DNA of 64,000 nucleotides from Sulfitobacter sp. DFL-14 (GTDB lineage Bacteria > Pseudomonadota > Alphaproteobacteria > Rhodobacterales > Rhodobacteraceae). The notes beneath the pieces were generated by a model. That model was given only the letters and a program-made list of their open reading frames with translations. It searched no databases and had not been told where the DNA came from. Both the position numbers and the translations under genes were made by a program. How positions within the stretch are numbered: position 1 is the stretch's first letter; each line of letters starts with the position of its first letter. Shown piece by piece: positions 23,343 through 32,550 of the stretch. The stretch lies in contig NZ_QBFD01000015.1 of the NCBI RefSeq assembly GCF_003335585.1, positions 568,304 through 632,303 of the forward strand. The letters run 5' to 3'.

Positions 23343-25988
23343 GTGAGCAGCGAAAAAGTAACGCCGATGATGGCGCAGTACCTGGAGCTGAAGGCGGGCT
23401 ACGCGGATGCGCTGCTGTTCTATCGCATGGGCGATTTCTACGAAATGTTCTTTGACGATGCCGTCGCAGCAGCGGAGGCGCTGGACATTGCCCTGACAAA
23501 ACGTGGCAAACACGCGGGCGATGACATCCCGATGTGCGGCGTTCCCGTCCATGCGGCCGAAGGATATCTTCTGACCCTGATCCGCAAGGGGTTTCGCGTT
23601 GCCGTCTGCGAACAGATGGAAAGCCCGGCAGAGGCCAAGAAACGCGGCCATAAATCCGTCGTGAAACGCGATGTTGTGCGGTTGGTGACCCCCGGCACGC
23701 TGACCGAGGAAACACTGCTCGAAGCGCGGCGCCACAATTATCTTGCCGCCTTTGCCGAAGTCAGGGACGAAGCGGCGCTGGCCTGGGTCGATATCTCCAC
23801 CGGTTTTTTTCAGGTGATGGCCCTGCCCGCCGTCCGGCTTGGCCCGGAACTCGCCCGCCTTGCCCCCGCCGAACTGATTGTCTCTGAAACCAGGGAAGCG
23901 GACTATCGCCATCTGGAAACGGAATTCGGCACCGCCCTGACCGGCATCGCGCGCTCCGCCTTTGACAGCACGAATGCCGAAAAGCGGATTTGTGCGCTTT
24001 ATGAGGTGGGCACGCTGGACGCCTTCGGCAGCTTCACCCGCGCCGAGGTCTCGGCAATGGGCGCGCTGATCGACTATCTGGAGATCACGCAAAAGGGCAA
24101 GCTGCCGCTCCTGCGCCATCCACAAAAGGAAAGCGAGGCCCGCAATGTCCAGATCGACGCGGCCACGCGGCGGAATCTTGAACTGACCCACGGGCTCAGC
24201 GGCGGGCGCGCGGGGTCGCTGCTGGCCATCATGGACCGCAGCTGCACCGCCGGCGGCGCAAGGTTGCTGGAACGTCGCATTTCCAGCCCTTCCCGTGTGT
24301 TAGAGACGATTTCGCAACGCCTTGAGGCGGTGTCATACGGCTATGACAACACCCGTATCACCCGGCAAATCAGGGACAGCCTGCGCAAGGTGCCGGATCT
24401 GGACCGGGCACTGTCGCGCCTGTCGCTCGACCGCGGCGGGCCAAGGGACCTTGCAACCATCCGGAACGGGTTGGCCGAAGCCGCCCTGCTGGCCGAAACC
24501 CTGCGTGACCAGGATTTGCCGCCCTTGCTGGCAACGGCAGTTGACGGGCTGGACGGCCATGACAGCCTGACCGACCTGTTGGATCAGGCCCTGATTGCAG
24601 AGCCGCCCCTGCTGGCAAGGGACGGTGGATTCATCGCGCCGGGCTATCACGCCGAACTGGATGAGGCGCGGCAACTGCGGGATGAAGGGCGCAGTGTGAT
24701 CGCCTCCATGCAACAGAATTATGTCTCTGACACAGGGATTTCCTCGCTCAAGATCAAACATAACAACGTTTTGGGCTATTTCATCGAGACGACGGCAACC
24801 CATGCGGAAAAGATGTTGTCCGCACCACTGTCAGAAAGGTTCATCCACCGCCAGACCACGGCCAATCAGGTCCGGTTCACAACCGTGGAGCTGTCCGAAA
24901 TGGAAACCAGGATCCTCAGCGCGGGCAACCACGCGCTGGAGATCGAAAAGCAGCTCTTCGAAGACTTGAAGCAGGCGGTTCTGAACCATGCCGCCGGCAT
25001 CGGCGTGGCCGCCTCCGGCCTGGCAGAAATTGACCTGGCCTTCGGTCTGGCCGATCTGGCGCAGGCGGAAAACTGGGTCAGGCCCACGGTCGACGATTCA
25101 CGCGCCTTTGACATTTCCGGGGGCAGGCACCCGGTGGTCGAACGCGCCTTGCGGCAACAATCCGGCGATCCCTTTGTCGCAAATGACTGCGATCTGGGGA
25201 TCGACGGCGATGGCGCGCATATCTGGCTGCTGACCGGGCCGAACATGGCGGGTAAATCCACCTTCCTGCGCCAGAATGCGCTGATCGCACTGATGGCGCA
25301 AATGGGCAGCTTTGTACCCGCAGACAGCGCACATATCGGCCTGATCAGCCAGTTGTTCAGCCGTGTCGGCGCCTCCGACGATCTGGCGCGGGGGCGGTCC
25401 ACCTTCATGGTCGAAATGGTCGAAACCGCAGCGATCCTGAATCAGGCAGATGATCGCGCCCTCGTCATCCTTGACGAAATCGGGCGCGGCACCGCCACCT
25501 ATGACGGCCTTTCCATCGCCTGGGCCACGCTGGAATACCTTCATGACGCAAACAAGTGCCGCGCCCTCTTCGCCACCCATTATCATGAGATGACGGCGCT
25601 TTCGAACAAGCTGGACGGCGTCGACAATGCCACGGTTGCAGTCAAGGAATGGGAAGGCTCTGTGGTCTTCCTGCACGAGGTCCGCAAAGGTGCCGCCGAC
25701 CGGTCCTACGGGGTTCAGGTGGCGCAGCTTGCAGGACTGCCGGAAACCGTGATCGCCCGCGCCCGCGTTGTGCTGGAGGCCCTGGAAAAAGGCGAGCGCG
25801 AGGGCGGTGCCACCCAGAAAACCCTGATCGACGACCTGCCGCTGTTCTCGGTCAATCCCGCCCCGGCATCGGTGAAACGCCAGAAATCCGAAGTTGACGA
25901 ACAACTTGCCGCGATCATCCCCGATGAGCTGACACCAAGGGAAGCGCTTGATCTGCTCTACAAACTGAAAGAGGCGGCCAAAACCTGA
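23343..25988 (+). CDS. mutS: DNA mismatch repair ATPase MutS
   Basis: 881 aa from GTG 23343, supported by GGGAG upstream and by the family start (SEKVTPMMAQYLE); the frame is open farther upstream but that sequence is not conserved-looking. Domain I carries the mismatch-reading FYEMFF motif (residues about 33-38), the core and clamp domains follow, and the ATPase has Walker A GPNMAGKST, Walker B VILDEIGRGT and the ATHYHE segment. It recognises mismatches and recruits MutL. A GGCGG/CCGCC stem followed by T-rich sequence at about 25974-26012 may end the transcript. Confidence 0.97.
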   Translation: MSSEKVTPMMAQYLELKAGYADALLFYRMGDFYEMFFDDAVAAAEALDIALTKRGKHAGDDIPMCGVPVHAAEGYLLTLIRKGFRVAVCEQMESPAEAKKRGHKSVVKRDVVRLVTPGTLTEETLLEARRHNYLAAFAEVRDEAALAWVDISTGFFQVMALPAVRLGPELARLAPAELIVSETREADYRHLETEFGTALTGIARSAFDSTNAEKRICALYEVGTLDAFGSFTRAEVSAMGALIDYLEITQKGKLPLLRHPQKESEARNVQIDAATRRNLELTHGLSGGRAGSLLAIMDRSCTAGGARLLERRISSPSRVLETISQRLEAVSYGYDNTRITRQIRDSLRKVPDLDRALSRLSLDRGGPRDLATIRNGLAEAALLAETLRDQDLPPLLATAVDGLDGHDSLTDLLDQALIAEPPLLARDGGFIAPGYHAELDEARQLRDEGRSVIASMQQNYVSDTGISSLKIKHNNVLGYFIETTATHAEKMLSAPLSERFIHRQTTANQVRFTTVELSEMETRILSAGNHALEIEKQLFEDLKQAVLNHAAGIGVAASGLAEIDLAFGLADLAQAENWVRPTVDDSRAFDISGGRHPVVERALRQQSGDPFVANDCDLGIDGDGAHIWLLTGPNMAGKSTFLRQNALIALMAQMGSFVPADSAHIGLISQLFSRVGASDDLARGRSTFMVEMVETAAILNQADDRALVILDEIGRGTATYDGLSIAWATLEYLHDANKCRALFATHYHEMTALSNKLDGVDNATVAVKEWEGSVVFLHEVRKGAADRSYGVQVAQLAGLPETVIARARVVLEALEKGEREGGATQKTLIDDLPLFSVNPAPASVKRQKSEVDEQLAAIIPDELTPREALDLLYKLKEAAKT

Positions 25989-26037
25989 CCGCCCCTTTCA
26001 TTGTTCTTTCAAATACACAAAATCGACGGTTGCCGCG

Positions 26038-26601
26038 TTAACCAGCAGGGGTTGATGATACGCCTACCTGTGCCGGGCGCAGCAGACGGTCATGCAGCAT
26101 GAAGCCCTCTGCGGCAACCTGGATGATATCGCCCGCCCTGGTATCGGGAACCGGGGCCTCGAACATCGCCTGATGGTGCTTGGGATCGAAACGATCACCG
26201 ACTTCGGGCGCAATGACTTCGATCCCGTGTTTCTTGAACACGTTCAAAAGCTCGCGCATTGTCAGCTCGACACCCTCAAGCACCGGGCCCGATACGGCGC
26301 GCTGCTCTTCGGTTGCCGCTTCCAGGGCACGCTTCATGTTGTCATAGACCGGCAGCATGTCACGGGCGAGTTTCGAACCGCCATAGTTCTCAGCCTCGCG
26401 CCGGTCCTTGTCCGACCGCTTGCGCGCGTTTTCGGCATCCGCCAGGGCCCGCATGAAACGGTCCTTCAGCTGATCGCGCTCTGCCCGCAGCTGGTCCAGT
26501 TCCAGCGCTTCATCGTCGATTTCCGCCATGCTGTCAGCAAATTCTTCGTCTTCCGCCGCATCAATATCGTCGAGAAAATCATCGTTCTTCGGCTCAGCCA
26601 T
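26038..26601 (-). CDS. grpE: Nucleotide exchange factor GrpE
   Basis: 187 aa co-chaperone that releases ADP from DnaK. Visible: an acidic disordered N-terminus (residues 1-35), a long helix (ELDQLRAERDQLKDRFMRAL, ADAENARKRSDKDR, about 35-75) and the beta-wing signature FKKHGIEVIAPEVGDRFDP, HQAMFEAP and GDIIQVAAEGFMLHDRLLRPAQVGV. It follows hrcA on the same strand with a 9-base gap, the usual hrcA-grpE pair. dnaKJ are not in the window. Confidence 0.97.
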   Translation of the reverse strand: MAEPKNDDFLDDIDAAEDEEFADSMAEIDDEALELDQLRAERDQLKDRFMRALADAENARKRSDKDRREAENYGGSKLARDMLPVYDNMKRALEAATEEQRAVSGPVLEGVELTMRELLNVFKKHGIEVIAPEVGDRFDPKHHQAMFEAPVPDTRAGDIIQVAAEGFMLHDRLLRPAQVGVSSTPAG

Positions 26602-26610
26602 TTTTCCCCT

Positions 26611-27675
26611 CTAGCTCCGGTCGGAAACCAGTTTTCCGACCAGTTGCGCAGTATAATTTACAATCGGCACAATGCGACCGTAGTTCAGCCGCGTGGGACC
26701 AATCACACCGACGGCCCCGATTACCTTTCGATCAGCGTTCATATAAGGGGAAACCACCAGAGAGGAACCCGAAAGTGAGAAAAGTTTGTTCTCTGAGCCG
26801 ATAAAAATGCGAACACCGTCGCCACCTTCGGCAAGTTCGAGAAATTCGGCGATATCGCGCTTCCTCTCAAGGTCGTCGAACAGGGATCTGATGCGCGCCA
26901 GGTCTTCCTCTGCTGCGTCGATTCCCAGCAGATGCGACCGCCCTCTGACGATCAGCCGCTCGGAATTTTCGTCGTCCCCGGTCCAAAGCGCCAGACCGCT
27001 TTCAACCAGTTGCTGCGCCAGAAGGTCGATCTCCTGGCGGCGTTCCGCGATTGTCTGCGCGATGCTGCGCTGCAGCTCGCTCAGGGTCTTGCCTTCAACC
27101 AGGGAGTTCAGGAAATTCGCCGCCTCGCGCATCGAACTGGGGGTCTGTCCCGGCGGCGGCGCGAACAGGCGGTTTTCCACATGACCATCCGAAAACACCA
27201 GAACAACCAGCGCGCGGTCATGGGACAGTGAAACAAACTCGATATGTTTGATCGGCGCCTCGTGTTTCGGCGTCAGCACCAGTGACGCGCCTTGCGTGAC
27301 GCCGGACAATGCCGACCCGACCCGATCCAGAAGGCCACTGACGTCGGAAACGTTATCGCCAAGTGTTGCGTCGATCCTTTCGCGATCCGTATCGGTGGGT
27401 TCACCCAGCTCGATCATGCCATCCACGAACATCCGCAACCCCAGTTGCGTCGGAATGCGGCCAGCGCTGACATGGGGAGAGCCCAGAACCCCCATGTATT
27501 CAAGGTCCTGCATGACATTGCGAATCGTCGCCGCGCTGACCTTTTCACTGAAATCCCGGGTCAATGTGCGCGAGCCGACGGGATCACCGCTGGAAAGATA
27601 GCCTTCGACAACCCGGCGAAACACTTCGCGGGACCTTTCGTTCATTTCTTTCAAAAGATCCGAGGTATCACTCAT
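26611..27675 (-). CDS. hrcA: Heat-inducible transcription repressor HrcA
   Basis: 354 aa from ATG 27675 ([19 protein letters not shown]); a start at 27759 would put 28 atypical residues in the rph promoter. Winged-helix DNA-binding domain at about 10-80 ([33 protein letters not shown]), then a GAF-like dimerisation region and the C-terminal [17 protein letters not shown]. It represses groESL-type genes by binding CIRCE elements; no CIRCE repeat was found upstream of hrcA or grpE here, so its targets are elsewhere. Divergent from rph. Confidence 0.96.
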   Translation of the reverse strand: MSDTSDLLKEMNERSREVFRRVVEGYLSSGDPVGSRTLTRDFSEKVSAATIRNVMQDLEYMGVLGSPHVSAGRIPTQLGLRMFVDGMIELGEPTDTDRERIDATLGDNVSDVSGLLDRVGSALSGVTQGASLVLTPKHEAPIKHIEFVSLSHDRALVVLVFSDGHVENRLFAPPPGQTPSSMREAANFLNSLVEGKTLSELQRSIAQTIAERRQEIDLLAQQLVESGLALWTGDDENSERLIVRGRSHLLGIDAAEEDLARIRSLFDDLERKRDIAEFLELAEGGDGVRIFIGSENKLFSLSGSSLVVSPYMNADRKVIGAVGVIGPTRLNYGRIVPIVNYTAQLVGKLVSDRS

Positions 27676-27771
27676 GTCCCCAATAAAGGTGCCATTGGTG
27701 GAAACGTCAATCGGGGTTGCATCATTGCAGTGCTGGGCGCTATGCCAAAGGCAGTTCAAAAAGGATCATAC

Positions 27772-28485
27772 ATGCGACCTTCAGGCCGGAAACTCGATGA
27801 AATGCGCGCTGTCTCTGTTGAGGTCGGCTTTACCAAACATGCGGAAGGATCCGCGTTGATCAAGGTGGGCGATACCCATGTTCTGTGCACCGCTACGATC
27901 GAGGATCGGGTGCCGCCCTTCATCAAGGGCTCCGGGCTGGGCTGGGTGACAGCAGAATACGGCATGTTGCCCCGCGCGACCAACACGCGGATGCGCCGCG
28001 AATCCGCCATGGGCAAGCAAGGTGGCCGGACCGTCGAGATCCAGCGCCTGATTGGCCGTGCCCTGCGCGCCGGCGTCGACCGCGTGGCCCTGGGCGAACG
28101 CCAGATCACCATCGACTGCGACGTGCTGCAAGCCGATGGCGGCACCCGTTGCGCCTCCATCACCGGCGGCTGGATTGCGCTGCGCCTCGCGGTGAACAAG
28201 CTGATGAAGGCCGGGGACGTCATTTCCGACCCGCTGGTCGATCCCGTTGCCGCGGTCAGCTGCGGCATCTATGCCGGCCAGCCGGTTCTTGATCTGGACT
28301 ACCCGGAAGATTCCGAAGCCGGCGTGGACGGCAATTTCATCATGACCGGCAGCGGCAAGTTGATTGAAATTCAGATGAGCGCGGAGGGATCGACCTATTC
28401 CCGCGATCAAATGAACCAGTTGATGGATCTGGCCGAAAAAGGCGTTTCCGAACTGGTCGACATCCAGAAATCCGTCACCGCATGA
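27772..28485 (+). CDS. rph: Ribonuclease PH
   Basis: 237 aa, the standard length. Phosphorolytic 3'-5' exonuclease that trims tRNA 3' ends. ATG 27772 is preceded by AAGGA at 27761-27765, and the protein begins with the conserved [11 protein letters not shown]. Visible: [49 protein letters not shown] and the phosphate-site [11 protein letters not shown]. First gene of rph-rdgB-hemW; the stop overlaps rdgB by 4 bases. Confidence 0.97.
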   Translation: MRPSGRKLDEMRAVSVEVGFTKHAEGSALIKVGDTHVLCTATIEDRVPPFIKGSGLGWVTAEYGMLPRATNTRMRRESAMGKQGGRTVEIQRLIGRALRAGVDRVALGERQITIDCDVLQADGGTRCASITGGWIALRLAVNKLMKAGDVISDPLVDPVAAVSCGIYAGQPVLDLDYPEDSEAGVDGNFIMTGSGKLIEIQMSAEGSTYSRDQMNQLMDLAEKGVSELVDIQKSVTA

Positions 28486-29093
28486 CCCGCAAATTCACTG
28501 AGACCCGGATCCTCTTTGCCACCCACAACGCCGGCAAGCTGGAAGAGGTGCAGCAGCTGTTCGCGCCTTACGGCGTCTCGGTTGTCGGTGCTGCCGAAAT
28601 GAACCTGCCGGAGCCGGAAGAGACGGAAAACACCTTTGTCGGCAATGCGCGGATCAAAGCCCACGCAGCCACGAAGGCCACCGGCATCCCTGCCCTGTCG
28701 GACGATTCCGGGATCGAGGTCGAGGCGCTGGACAACGCGCCCGGCGTCTATACCGCGGATTGGGCCGAAACGCCGAACGGCCGTGATTTTCTGATGGCAA
28801 TGACCAAGACCCATGACCTGCTGGAAAAGGCAAACGCCCCCCACCCCCGCCGGGCAAGGTTTTGCGCCACGATGGTCCTGGCCTGGCCGGATGGCCACGA
28901 CGAGGTTTTTGAGGGTACCGTGAACGGCACTCTGGTTTGGCCGATCCGGGGGGATCTTGGGCACGGCTACGACCCGATGTTTCAGCCCGACGGGCATGAA
29001 CAGACTTTTGCGGAAATGACCGCCGATCAGAAGAACGCCATCAGCCACCGCGCGGATGTCTTCGCCAAGCTGATCACGGGCTGCTTTGACTGA
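28482..29093 (+). CDS. rdgB: Non-canonical purine NTP pyrophosphatase (RdgB/HAM1)
   Basis: 203 aa. It hydrolyses ITP, dITP and XTP to monophosphates and so cleans the nucleotide pool. Visible: N-terminal [15 protein letters not shown] (about 10-24), [11 protein letters not shown], the catalytic [23 protein letters not shown] and the C-terminal [21 protein letters not shown]. It overlaps rph by 4 bases at the start and hemW by 8 bases at the end. Confidence 0.96.
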   Translation: MTRKFTETRILFATHNAGKLEEVQQLFAPYGVSVVGAAEMNLPEPEETENTFVGNARIKAHAATKATGIPALSDDSGIEVEALDNAPGVYTADWAETPNGRDFLMAMTKTHDLLEKANAPHPRRARFCATMVLAWPDGHDEVFEGTVNGTLVWPIRGDLGHGYDPMFQPDGHEQTFAEMTADQKNAISHRADVFAKLITGCFD

Positions 29094-30243
29094 AGACTGG
29101 CAAAACGGGGGCTTCGGCCTTTATATCCATTGGCCCTTTTGCGAGGCGAAATGCCCCTATTGTGACTTCAACAGTCATGTCAGCCGCCGGATTGACCATG
29201 CCGCTTGGCGCGATGCCTATCTTGTCGAACTGAAGCGCGCGGCCGCCGAAACCAGGGGTCGGGTGCTGAATGCGGTTTTCTTTGGCGGCGGCACGCCCAG
29301 CCTGATGGAACCGGAAACGGTTGCAGAGATCATCACGGCGATCCGGGCGCATTGGCCCACCGCAAACGATCTGGAAATCACGCTTGAGGCCAATCCGGGT
29401 TCCGTCGAGGCAGGCAGGTTTGCGGCTTTCAAACAGGCGGGCATCAACCGGGTCTCCATGGGCATCCAGGCCCTGAACGATCCGGACCTGCGACGCCTGG
29501 GGCGGCTGCACAACGTGGCAGAGGCGCTGACCGCTTTTGACATTGCCCGAAATGAATTTGACCGCGTCAGCTTTGACCTGATCTATGCCCGGCAGGATCA
29601 GTCGCTGGCGGATTGGGAAGCCGAGCTGAAACAGGCACTGTCCCTCGCGATAGATCATCTGTCTCTCTATCAACTGACGATCGAAAACGGGACGGCCTTT
29701 GGCGACAGGTACAGCAGAGGCAAGCTGCGTGGCTTACCTGACGAAGACCTTGGCGCTGATCTGTATAATCTGACGCAGGAGATCTGTGGCACCATGGGCA
29801 TGCCCGCCTATGAAGTGTCAAACCACGCCCGCGACGGCGCGCAATCCCGGCACAACCTGATCTATTGGCGCTATGGGGATTACATCGGCATCGGCCCCGG
29901 CGCGCATGGGCGCCTGACAATCGACGGGCAAAAATGGGCGACGGAATGCTATGGCCAGCCCGACCGCTGGCTGAATGGGGTGCAAGACATCACAACCGAA
30001 AAGCCCCGCAGCCTGTTGTCCGGAAAGGATCAGGCGGCGGAATATCTTCTGATGGGCTTGAGGCTCAAGGAAGGGATCGATCCAAAGCGCTACGCCGCCC
30101 TTGCCGGAGAGGTTTTGAGCCCCTCCGCCCTGGACCACTTAACAGAGATCGGTGTGCTCGATCAGGCGCGTGACAGAATAACTGTTACAGATCAAGGGTT
30201 TATGGTCCTGAACTCGGTCATTGAGACCCTTTTGCCTGGTTAG
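29086..30243 (+). CDS. hemW: Radical SAM haem chaperone HemW
   Basis: 385 aa. The radical SAM CxxxCxxC motif is present as CEAKCPYC (about residues 19-26) with the adjacent Phe of the HemW-type CPYCDFNSH, which separates it from CPDH/HemN. Also FFGGGTPSLM, TLEANPGSVE, RVSMGIQALND and the C-terminal HemN-like domain. HemW binds haem and hands it to respiratory enzymes. The likely start is TTG 29086, overlapping the rdgB stop by 8 bases; no upstream alternative fits the family N-terminus. Its stop overlaps the convergent parB stop. Confidence 0.94.
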   Translation: MTEDWQNGGFGLYIHWPFCEAKCPYCDFNSHVSRRIDHAAWRDAYLVELKRAAAETRGRVLNAVFFGGGTPSLMEPETVAEIITAIRAHWPTANDLEITLEANPGSVEAGRFAAFKQAGINRVSMGIQALNDPDLRRLGRLHNVAEALTAFDIARNEFDRVSFDLIYARQDQSLADWEAELKQALSLAIDHLSLYQLTIENGTAFGDRYSRGKLRGLPDEDLGADLYNLTQEICGTMGMPAYEVSNHARDGAQSRHNLIYWRYGDYIGIGPGAHGRLTIDGQKWATECYGQPDRWLNGVQDITTEKPRSLLSGKDQAAEYLLMGLRLKEGIDPKRYAALAGEVLSPSALDHLTEIGVLDQARDRITVTDQGFMVLNSVIETLLPG

Positions 30244-31139
30244 GACCCACCCAATATACGGCAAAGCTCATCCAGTTGCTCAAGTGAGTCATATTTGATC
30301 GCCAACTGGCCGGATTCCTGCCCCGGCTTGTGATCCAGCGTCACCTTCATGCCAAGTGAAGCGGACAAATCCCCTTCGAGCGCCCTGGTATCCGCATCCT
30401 TTTCCTCCCTCGACGCGGCATTTGACGACGTCTTTGTGGGGGCTGCATCTCCCTTCAGCTCATTCCTGACCAATGCCTCGGCAGCACGCACAGACAGACC
30501 ACCTTTGACAATGGCCTGTGCCAACTTCAAAGGATCCGACGCCGGAATAAGCGCCCTGGCGTGACCTGCGCTGAGGTCTCCGCTGCGCACCATGTCGATC
30601 ACCGGTTCAGGCAGCGTCAACAGCCGCAAAAGGTTCGCGATATGGCTGCGGCTCTTGCCCAGAGCCTCTGCCATTTTCTCCTGCGTATGGCCAAACTTGT
30701 CCATCAATTGCCGGTAGCCTGCCGCCTCTTCAATCGCGTTCAGGTCGGCGCGCTGAATGTTCTCGATGATGGCGACTTCAAGCACTTCAGCATCCGAAAA
30801 ATCGCGAACGATAACCGGCAATTCATGCAGCTGCGCCAGCTGCGCCGCCCGCCAGCGGCGTTCACCAGCGACAATTTCAAAACTGTTGTCAGACCGGACG
30901 CGCACAATAAGCGGCTGGATCACGCCCTTTTCGCGGATCGAGGATGCAAGATCGTTCAAATCCGATTGCTCGAACCGTTTCCTTGGCTGGTCCGGGTTCG
31001 GTGAAATCCGCTCAATCGGGACGAACTGATCTGCCGCTGCAATGCCCTGGGCCGCGACCCGTTCCGATTCCGTGACATCCGACATCAGGGCAGACAGGCC
31101 TCGACCCAAGCCGCGTTTCCGTTCCTGTTTATCTGCCAT
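30240..31139 (-). CDS. parB: Chromosome-partitioning protein ParB
   Basis: 299 aa. CTP-dependent DNA clamp that loads at parS and organises the origin region for segregation. Visible: basic N-terminus KRGLGRGLSALM (motif that contacts ParA), ParB/Srx domain with ISPNPDQPRKRF and the CTP-binding GERRWRAAQLA (about 85-95), the helix-turn-helix KMAEALGKSRSHIANLLRLL (about 137-156), and the C-terminal dimerisation end LEQLDELCRIL. Second gene of parA-parB, 9 bases after parA. Its binding sites are at 32512-32527 and 34402-34417. Confidence 0.97.
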   Translation of the reverse strand: MADKQERKRGLGRGLSALMSDVTESERVAAQGIAAADQFVPIERISPNPDQPRKRFEQSDLNDLASSIREKGVIQPLIVRVRSDNSFEIVAGERRWRAAQLAQLHELPVIVRDFSDAEVLEVAIIENIQRADLNAIEEAAGYRQLMDKFGHTQEKMAEALGKSRSHIANLLRLLTLPEPVIDMVRSGDLSAGHARALIPASDPLKLAQAIVKGGLSVRAAEALVRNELKGDAAPTKTSSNAASREEKDADTRALEGDLSASLGMKVTLDHKPGQESGQLAIKYDSLEQLDELCRILGGS

Positions 31140-31148
31140 GTCGTTTCC

Positions 31149-31949
31149 TCAGATTGAATTGTTATGGATCAGTTCTTTTGCCAGCGCACGATATGCCGAT
31201 GCGCCTTTTGACGCACTGTCATAGGTAAGGACTGGCATCGCAAAGCTGGGCGCCTCGCTCACCCGCACGTTCCTTGGAATGACAGTCTTGAAAACAAGAT
31301 CGCCCAGATTGTTCCGCGCGTCGCTTTCCACCTGTTGCGACAGGTTGTTTCGCCTGTCGTACATTGTCAGAACCACACCTTCGATGCGCAAATCCTTGTT
31401 TCCGCTTTGCCGGACTTCGCGGATTGTCAGCATCAGCTGCGAAAGCCCTTCCAGGGCGAAAAATTCGCTTTGCAGGGGAACAAGAATGGAATGCGCCGCG
31501 ATCATCGCGTTGACTGTCAGCAGGTTAAGTGATGGCGGGCAGTCGATCAGGATATAATCCAAGGTAAAAGCGTCCATAGCCGTCTGCCTGAGCGCATCAT
31601 GCAAAAGAAAGCTGCGTTTTTCATTTGATATCAGTTCGATATCAGCCGAGCTCAGATCAATTGTCGCCGGGACAATGTAGAGGCCGCCGAAATCCGTCTC
31701 CTGAATGACCTCGTCCAGCGAAATGTCCTCAAGCAGCAGTTCATAGGTCGTAAAATCACGCGCATCGCTTTCCACTCCCAGGCCGGTGGAGGCATTCCCT
31801 TGCGGATCCAGATCAACCACAAGAACGCGTTTGCCGGCTTCGACCAATGCAGCCGCCAGATTGATGGAGGTCGTTGTCTTTCCAACCCCGCCTTTCTGGT
31901 TTGCAACCGCAATGATTTTCGGTCCTTGGGGACGGGACAGGTCAGACAC
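31149..31949 (-). CDS. parA: Chromosome-partitioning ATPase ParA
   Basis: 266 aa from GTG 31949, chosen because AAGGA lies 8 bases upstream; the ATG at 31958 has that sequence abutting it. Deviant Walker A motif KGGVGKTTTSINLAAAL at about 20, signature VLVVDLDPQGNAS, and switch LIDCPPSLNLLTVNAM. A MinD/ParA-type ATPase whose DNA-bound gradient pulls ParB-parS complexes apart. It overlaps the rsmG stop by 8 bases, so rsmG-parA-parB are translated as a unit. Confidence 0.96.
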   Translation of the reverse strand: MSDLSRPQGPKIIAVANQKGGVGKTTTSINLAAALVEAGKRVLVVDLDPQGNASTGLGVESDARDFTTYELLLEDISLDEVIQETDFGGLYIVPATIDLSSADIELISNEKRSFLLHDALRQTAMDAFTLDYILIDCPPSLNLLTVNAMIAAHSILVPLQSEFFALEGLSQLMLTIREVRQSGNKDLRIEGVVLTMYDRRNNLSQQVESDARNNLGDLVFKTVIPRNVRVSEAPSFAMPVLTYDSASKGASAYRALAKELIHNNSI

Positions 31950-32550
31950 GCGATACATCCTTGATCAGCAAAATAGCGGCTTCAGCGCTGGTCTTACTCT
32001 TAACGGGGTCCAGGGTATATGACCACAATTGTCGTGCGGCTTCATCCTCTTTCCGCCAGTTCTGACCTTTTGGAAAGATGGCTGTTCCACTCTTTGCCAG
32101 GTGCAAATCCGTGAATTTCAGAAGGGCCGTCAAATCGGCCAATGCCCGCGCGGAGAGAACATCTGCTCCCAAAGGCGGCAGCTCTTCGATCCGCTCCGCA
32201 ATGACCTTTGCGTTCAATCCAAGCTCCCGGATCGCGGTTCTCAGAAAGGTTGCCTTGCGCAAATCGCTCTCGACCAGGGTGATCCTGGCCTCCGGCCGCG
32301 CTTCTTTCGCGATGATAGCAATGACAATTCCGGGAAATCCGCCGCCGCTGCCCAAATCCACCCAATGTTCAAATTCAGGCGCCAACTCAAACAATTGAGC
32401 CGAGTCAGCAACATGCCGCTCCCAGATGCCATCGACGCTGGCCTTTGAAATCAGGTTGATCCTGACCGTCCAGCGTTCGACCAGTTCGGAAAACTGCGTC
32501 AGAAGATCCGTTGTTTCACGTGAAACATTCAAGCCGTCCAAAGATGTCAT
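31942..32550 (-). CDS. rsmG: 16S rRNA (guanine-N7) methyltransferase RsmG
   Basis: 202 aa. Methylates G527 of 16S rRNA using S-adenosylmethionine. Visible: [20 protein letters not shown], the SAM-binding [12 protein letters not shown] (about 68-79), and the [11 protein letters not shown] segment. Codons 8-13 (VSRETT region) contain a parS site on the DNA, a known arrangement in this gene family, where NVSRE encodes the palindrome. The start overlaps the mnmG stop by 4 bases. Confidence 0.96.
   Translation of the reverse strand: MTSLDGLNVSRETTDLLTQFSELVERWTVRINLISKASVDGIWERHVADSAQLFELAPEFEHWVDLGSGGGFPGIVIAIIAKEARPEARITLVESDLRKATFLRTAIRELGLNAKVIAERIEELPPLGADVLSARALADLTALLKFTDLHLAKSGTAIFPKGQNWRKEDEAARQLWSYTLDPVKSKTSAEAAILLIKDVSRV
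32512..32527. promoter_or_regulatory. parS site 1 (ParB loading site)
   Basis: TGTTTCACGTGAAACA, a perfect 16-bp palindrome and an exact match to the consensus parS of Caulobacter and Bacillus-type ParB. It lies inside rsmG, about 5.1 kb left of the oriC gap and 0.6 kb from parA. Confidence 0.95.

Noticed and set aside
27676-27771. CIRCE element upstream of hrcA
   Set aside because: No TTAGCACTC-N9-GAGTGCTAA-like repeat found in the hrcA-rph gap.
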